Assembly (NCBI GenBank): GCA_949316495.1
Contig: OX439003.1
Coordinates: 56,731,879-56,795,878 of the forward strand
Direction: 5' to 3'
DNA length: 64,000 nt
Source: Amphiduros pacificus
Lineage: Eukaryota; Annelida; Polychaeta; Phyllodocida; Hesionidae
Shown: in pieces, positions 57,283 to 64,000 of the stretch
How positions within the stretch are numbered: the first letter of the stretch is position 1
How the letters are laid out: every line of letters begins with the position of its first letter
Translations under genes and position numbers: made by a program
The notes under the pieces: generated by a model
Told to the model about the DNA's origin: nothing
Seen by the model: only the letters and a program-made list of their open reading frames with translations
Databases searched by the model: none

Positions 57283-60200
57283 TTAAGGAAAAATTGTGCT
57301 AGGAGGAATTGGTACGGTACAACCGACACAACAGATTCAACTGCAACAACAATTGTAACAGCAAGGGGAAAACTGGAACATATCCAGCTGACATGGTAAA
57401 AGAAAGTGAGGGTAACGCCGAAGCGTGTAAAGACAAACAGAAATGTTCTGCCTGAAAAGAAGTGTGTTGCTCTTCCGAATGAACCAATCATCAACTGGAA
57501 AGCAAGGGATGGATGAATCAAAACGATCTATGAAGTTTGCGACATTCGCTTATTCACAGTATATATGGATAAAATGAATAGAGCCTTTCCAATTTTTTCT
57601 GAGTCCGGAAAGTAATGGAGACTCCTAATTTTGTATGAATTATCTCTGGCTATCGTGAGAACTGGATTAATACCTGTTGTGGTTGATCCTGGCGGAAATG
57701 CGGGCCTGTGGACAATGTGACAGAAAGCCACAAGGACAGGGAAATCGCCTGATACAATATCAAGAAGAGACCAGGAAAGCACAAGACAAGCGTCAATAAA
57801 GCGTAGACTGTTCTGATGAACAATCAGTCAGAACCGTCAGAGGCTCTGATGTGATTGCACTCTCCAAGGGGTGTAGCGTAAGAGATGTATCAACACAGTC
57901 CGAAGGAACAATGACTGTGATGAGGAACATTAAAAAAACATACTGAACCATGCTGAATGGTCAATCGAATGGCTGGCTGGAGCAAGCCATACCAGAATGC
58001 TCTAAGGCCATATGCAACCATCAGTAAACTGAATCATTGGAAACATGATGAAGGAGGGTAGTTATTGGAATGAAATAACGATAAACATTCTACAAGGTAA
58101 AATACAGTAGGTAAAGTGAGTATAAGCAATATTATTGATTATTGTGAAATTGATAGTGTTGCATGAGATCAGGGCATGATTACAGAAAAAAATCATGTCA
58201 GAAATGTTAACAAGGTTTTGCAACCGCTTCAGAATAGACATTCTGAAATCCGCTGTGATTCAACTGCAACAACAATTGTAACTGAATTAATACCTGTTGT
58301 GGTTGATCCTGGCGGAAACGCGGGCCTGTGGACAATGTGACAGAAAGCCACAAGGACAGGGAAATCGCCTGATACAATATCAAGAAGAGACCAGGAAAGC
58401 ACAAGACAAGCGTCAATAAAGCGTAGACTGTTCTGATGAACAATCAGTCAGAACCGTCAGAGGCTCTGATGTGATTGCACCGCTTCAGAATAGACAATCC
58501 TGAGTATCTGGTTAGTCCATGTCTATGGATGGGCAATCTGTATCCTCAGGTATGAGGATTAAGGAAAATTGTGCTAGGAGGAATTGGTACGGTACAACCG
58601 ACGCAACAGATTCAACTGCAACAACAATTGTAACAGCAAGTGGAAAACTGGAACATAACCAGCTGACATGGAAAAAGAAAGTGAGGGTAACGCCGAAGCG
58701 TGTAAAGACAAACGGAAATGTTCTGTCTGAAAAGAAGTGCGTTGCTCTTCCGAATGAACCAATCATGAGATCTGGGCATGATTACAGAAAAAAATCATGC
58801 CAGAACTGTTAACAAGGTTTTGCAACCGCTTCAGAATAGACAATCCTGAGTATCTGGCTAGTCCATGTCTATGGATGGGCAATCTGTATCCTCAGGTATG
58901 AGGATTAAGGACAAATTGTGCTAGGAGGAATTGGTACGGTACAACCGATGCAACAGATTCAACTGCAACAACAATTGTAACAGCAAGGGGAAAACTGCTG
59001 ACATGGTAACAGAAAGTGAGGGTAACGCCAAAGCGTGTAAAGACAAACAGAAATGTTCTGTCTGAAAAGAAGTGCGTTGCTCTTCCGAATGAACCAATCA
59101 TCAACTGGAAAGCAAGGGATGGATGAATCAAAACGATCTATGAAGTGAGCGACATTCGCTTATTCACAGTATATATGGATAAAATGAATAGAGGCTTTCC
59201 AATTTTTTCTGAGTCCGGAAAGTAATGGAGACTCCTAATTTTGTATGAATTATCTCCGGCTATCGTGAGAACTGGATTAATACCTGTTGTGGTTGATCCT
59301 GGCTGAAATGCGGGCCTGTGGACAATGCGACAGAAAGCCACAAGGACAGGGAAATCTGCTGTGATGAGGATGAGGAACATTAAAAAAACATACTGAACCA
59401 TGCTGAATGGTCAATCGAATGGCTGGCTGGAGCAAGCCATACCAGAATGCTCTAAGGCCATACGCAACCATCAGTAAACTGAATCATTGGAAACATGATG
59501 AAGGAGGGTAGTTATTGGAATGAAATTCACGATAAATATTCTACAAGGTAAAATACAGCAGGTGAAGTGAGTATAAGCAATATTATTGATTATTGTGAAA
59601 TTGATACAGTGTTGCATGAGATCAGGGCATGATTACAGAATAAAAATCATGCCAGAACTGTTAACAAGGTTTTGCAACCGCTTCAGAATAGGCAATCCTG
59701 AGTATCTGGTTAGTCCATGTCTATGGATGGGCAATCTGTATCCTAAGGTATGAGGATTAAGGAAAAATTGTGCTAGGAGGAATTGGTACGGTACAACCGA
59801 CACAACAGATTCAACTCCAACAACAATTGTAACAGTAAGGGGAAAACTGGAACATATCCAGCTGACATGGTAAAAGAAAGTGAGGGAAACGCCGAAGCGT
59901 GTAAAGACAAACAGAAATGTTCTGTCTGAAAAGAAGTGCGTTGCTCTTCCGAATGGACCAATCATGAGATCGGGCATGATTACAGAAAAAAATCATGCCA
60001 GAACTGTTAACAAGGTTTTGCAACCGCTTCAGAATAGACAATCCTGAGTATCTGGCTAGTCCATGTCTATGGATGGGCAATCTGTATTCTCAGGTATGAG
60101 GATTAAGGAAAAATTGTGCTAGGAGGAATTGGTACGGTACAACCGACGCAACAGATTCAACTGCAACAACAATTGCAACAGCAAGTGGAAAACTGGAACA

Positions 60201-63200
60201 TAACCAGCTGACATGGAAAAAGAAAGTGAGGGTAACGCCATAGCGTGTAAAGACAAACACAAATGTTTTGTCTGAAAAGAAGTGCGTTGCTCTTCCGAAT
60301 GGACCAATCATGAGATCGGGCATGATTACAGAAAAAAATCATGCCAGAACTGTTAACAAGGTTTTGCAACCGCTTCAGAATAGACAATCCTGAGTATCTG
60401 GTTAGTCCATGTCTATGGATGGGCAATCTGTATTCTCAGGTATGAGGATTAAGGACAAATTGTGCTAGGAGGAATTGGTACGGTACAACCGATGCAACAG
60501 ATTCAACTGCAACAACAATTGTAACAGCAAGGGGAAAACTGGAACATATCCAGCTGACATGGTAACAGAAAGTGAGGGTAACGCCAAAGCGTGTAAAGAC
60601 AAACAGAAATGTTCTGTCTGAAAAGAAATGCGTTGCTCTTCCGAATGAACCAATCATCAACTGGAAAGCAAGGGATGGATGAATCAAAACGATCTATGAA
60701 GTGAGCGACATTCGCTTATTCACAGTATATATGGATAAAATGAATAGAGGCTTTCCAATTTTTTCTGAGTCCGGAAAGTAATGGAGACTCCTAATTTTGT
60801 ATGAATTATCTCCGGCTATCGTGAGAACTGGATTAATACCTGTTGTGGTTGATCCTGGCTGAAATGCGGGCCTGTGGACAATGCGACAGAAAGCCACAAG
60901 GACAGGGAAATCTGCTGTGATGAGGATGAGGAACATTAAAAAAACATACTGAACCATGCTGAATGGTCAATCGAATGGCTGGCTGGAGCAAGCCATACCA
61001 GAATGCTCTAAGGCCATACGCAACCATCAGTAAACTGAATCATTGGAAACATGATGAAGGAGGGTAGTTATTGGAATGAAATTCACGATAAATATTCTAC
61101 AAGGTAAAATACAGCAGGTGAAGTGAGTATAAGCAATATTATTGATTATTGTGAAATTGATACAGTGTTGCATGAGATCAGGGCATGATTACAGAATAAA
61201 AATCATGCCAGAACTGTTAACAAGGTTTTGCAACCGCTTCAGAATAGGCAATCCTGAGTATCTGGTTAGTCCATGTCTATGGATGGGCAATCTGTATCCT
61301 AAGGTATGAGGATTAAGGAAAAATTGTGCTAGGAGGAATTGGTACGGTACAACCGACACAACAGATTCAACTCCAACAACAATTGTAACAGTAAGGGGAA
61401 AACTGGAACATATCCAGCTGACATGGTAAAAGAAAGTGAGGGAAACGCCGAAGCGTGTAAAGACAAACAGAAATGTTCTGTCTGAAAAGAAGTGCGTTGC
61501 TCTTCCGAATGAACCAATCATCAACTGGAAAGCAAGGGATGGATGAATCAAAACGATCTATGAAGTGAGCGACATTTGCTTATTCACAGTATATATGGAT
61601 AAAATGAATAGAGGCTTTCCAATTTTTTCTGAGTCCGGAAAGTAATGGAGACTCCTAATTTTGTATGAATTATCTCTGGCTATCGTGAGAACTGAATTAA
61701 TACCTGTTGTGGTTGATCCTGGCGGAAACGCTGGCCTGTGGACAATGTGACAGAAAGCCACAAGGACAGGGAAATCGCCTGATACAATATCAAGAAGAGA
61801 CCAGGAAAGCACAAGACAAGCGTCAATAAAGCGTAGACTGTTCTGATGAACAATCAGTCAGAACCGTCAGAGGCTCTGATGTGATTGCACTCTCCAAGGG
61901 GTGTAGCGCAAGAGATGTATCAACACAGTCCGAAGGAACAATGACTGTGATGAGGAACATTAAAAAAACATACTGAACCATGCTGAATGGTCAATCGAAT
62001 GGCTGACTGAAGCAAGCCATACCAGAATGCTCTAAGGCCATACGCAACCATCAGTAAAATGAATCATTGGAAACATGAAGGAGGGTAGGTATTGGAATGC
62101 ATTGATTATTCTGAAATTGATACAGTGTTGCATGAGATCAGGGCATGATTACAGAAAAAAATCATGCCAGAACTGTTAACAAGGTTTTGCAACCGCTTCA
62201 GAATAGACAATCCTGAGTATCTGGTTAGTCCATGTCTATGGATGGGCAATCTGTATCCTCAGGTATGAGGATTAAGGAAAAATTGTGCTAGGAGGAATTG
62301 GTACGGTACAACCGACGCAACAGATTCAACTGCAACAACAATTGCAACAGCAAGTGGAAAACTGGAACATAACCAGCTGACATGGAAAAAGAAAGTGAGG
62401 GTAACGCCATAGCGTGTAAAGACAAACACAAATGTTTTGTCTGAAAAGAAGTGCGTTGCTCTTCCGAATGGACCAATCATGAGATCGGGCATGATTACAG
62501 AAAAAAATCATGCCAGAACTGTTAACAAGGTTTTGCAACCGCTTCAGAATAGACAATCCTGAGTATCTGGCTAGTCCATGTCTATGGATGGGCAATCTGT
62601 ATTCTCAGGTATGAGGATTAAGGACAAATTGTGCTAGGAGGAATTGGTACGGTACAACCGATGCAACAGATTCAACTGCAACAACAATTGTAACAGCAAG
62701 GGGAAAACTGGAACATATCCAGCTGACATGGTAACAGAAAGTGAGGGTAACGCCAAAGCGTGTAAAGACAAACAGAAATGTTCTGTCTGAAAAGAAGTGC
62801 GTTGCTCTTCCGAATGAACCAATCATCAACTGGAAAGCAAGGGATGGATGAATCAAAACGATCTATGAAGTGAGCGACATTCGCTTATTCACAGTATATA
62901 TGGATAAAATGAATAGAGGCTTTCCAATTTTTTCTGAGTCCGGAAAGTAATGGAGACTCCTAATTTTGTATGAATTATCTCCGGCTATCGTGAGAACTGG
63001 ATTAATACCTGTTGTGGTTGATCCTGGCTGAAATGCGGGCCTGTGGACAATGTGACAGAAAGCCACAAGGACAGGGAAATCCGCTGTGATGAGGATGAGG
63101 AACATTAAAAAAACATACTGAACCATGCTGAATGGTCAATCGAATGGCTGGCTGGAGCAAGCCATACCAGAATGCTCTAAGGCCATACGCAACCATCAGT

Positions 63201-64000
63201 AAACTGAATCATTGGAAACATGATGAAGGAGGGTAGTTATTGGAATGAAATTCACGATAAATATTCTACAAGGTAAAATACAGCAGGTGAAGTGAGTATA
63301 AGCAATATTATTGATTATTGTGAAATTGATACAGTGTTGCATGAGATCAGGGCATGATTACAGAATAAAAATCATGCCAGAACTGTTAACAAGGTTTTGC
63401 AACCGCTTCAGAATAGGCAATCCTGAGTATCTGGCTAGTCCATGTCTATGGATGGGCAATCTGTATCCTAAGGTATGAGGATTAAGGAAAAATTGTGCTA
63501 GGAGGAATTGGTACGGTACAACCGACACAACAGATTCAACTCCAACAACAATTGTAACAGTAAGGGGAAAACTGGAACATATCCAGCTGACATGGTAAAA
63601 GAAAGTGAGGGAAACGCCGAAGCGTGTAAAGACAAACAGAAATGTTCTGTCTGAAAAGAAGTGCGTTGCTCTTCCGAATGAACCAATCATCAACTGGAAA
63701 GCAAGGGATGGATGAATCAAAACGATCTATGAAGTGAGCGACATTTGCTTATTCACAGTATATATGGATAAAATGAATAGAGGCTTTCCAATTTTTTCTG
63801 AGTCCGGAAAGTAATGGAGACTCCTAATTTTGTGTGAATTATCTCTGGCTATCGTGAGAACTGAATTAATACCTGTTGTGGTTGATCCTGGCGGAAACGC
63901 TGGCCTGTGGACAATGTGACAGAAAGCCACAAGGACAGGGAAATCGCCTGATACAATATCAAGAAGAGACCAGGAAAGAACAAGACAAGCGTCAATAAAG
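57283..64000. repeat. Right part of the complex tandem array, with higher-order units
   Basis: Ten occurrences of ctaggaggaattggtac (57300 to 63500), many 344-346 bp apart, alternate with modules carrying ggttgatcctggc and gaatggtcaatcgaatggc. Segments recur at larger spacing: 59138-59401 comes back at 60694 (+1556) and 62863 (+2169), with almost no differences, so the last 5 kb expanded recently. The array runs off the window. Short minus-strand frames of 60-120 codons recur with the modules but show no domain, and I do not take them as genes. The origin of the module sequence is unknown. Confidence 0.93.

Larger units (their letters stand above)
46640..57286. mobile_element. Kolobok-like DNA transposon carrying two convergent genes
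   Basis: The element is 46644-57282 (10,639 bp), flanked by TTAA at 46640-46643 and 57283-57286. Intact array units read gaggaTTAAggaaaaattg, which shows the empty site with a single TTAA. The ends are AGGGATATTTCC and, inverted, AGAGATACTTTC (9 of 12 match). TTAA duplication, THAP domain and a DDE transposase with DIWH agree with Kolobok. Inside: a P2X7-ballast-like gene on the plus strand (46915-50951) and the transposase on the minus strand (51221-56969), tail to tail. Both frames are open through all exons, so this copy looks whole. Confidence 0.9.

Noticed and set aside
57255-63930. Recurrent minus-strand frames of 60-120 codons in the array
   Set aside because: They recur only because the DNA modules recur, show no domain, overlap in several frames and have no consistent start or splice context.

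Overview
The window looks like nuclear DNA of a lophotrochozoan animal, most likely a mollusc and probably a bivalve. It is AT-rich, with intron-containing genes, tRNA-derived SINEs, CR1/Jockey-type LINEs with AAT tails and many minisatellites. The species cannot be named from sequence alone.

1-12.4 kb holds a complete alkaline phosphatase gene on the minus strand. Its ten coding exons join in phase to 565 codons and keep all metal ligands and the nucleophilic serine. Three minisatellite arrays (49, 40 and 32 bp units) each overlap the 3' edge of one of its exons: one carries the stop codon, and two carry the 5' splice site.

12.4-22 kb has no convincing gene. It holds tRNA-like repeats, a perfect 66-bp palindrome and a second hairpin that both sit beside the same 48-bp sequence, a 23-bp satellite and a cluster of TGACGTCA sites. 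22.06-23.14 kb is an intronless melatonin-receptor-like GPCR.

24.5-36.4 kb holds two tandem paralogues on the minus strand (588 and 563 aa) of an ankyrin/TRP-like channel family, each with one intron at the same place between S4 and S5. The space between them was invaded by a CR1-like LINE, which itself landed in a tRNA-like repeat, and contains two tandem units of about 190 nt with matching, apparently covarying stems (possible structured RNA). A second, 5'-truncated LINE of the same family lies at 37.9-40.3 kb.

45.0-64.0 kb is a complex tandem array. It is split by a 10.6-kb Kolobok-like DNA transposon with TTAA target duplications and short imperfect terminal inverted repeats. The element carries two convergent genes that both look intact. 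The minus-strand gene is an 11-exon THAP/DDE transposase of 785 aa. The plus-strand gene is a 4-exon, 204-aa protein that matches the cytoplasmic 'ballast' domain of the vertebrate P2X7 receptor but lacks any channel part. Each gene starts just inside a 22-bp subterminal motif that contains TGACGTCA and is inverted between the two ends. This two-gene element is the most interesting object in the window.
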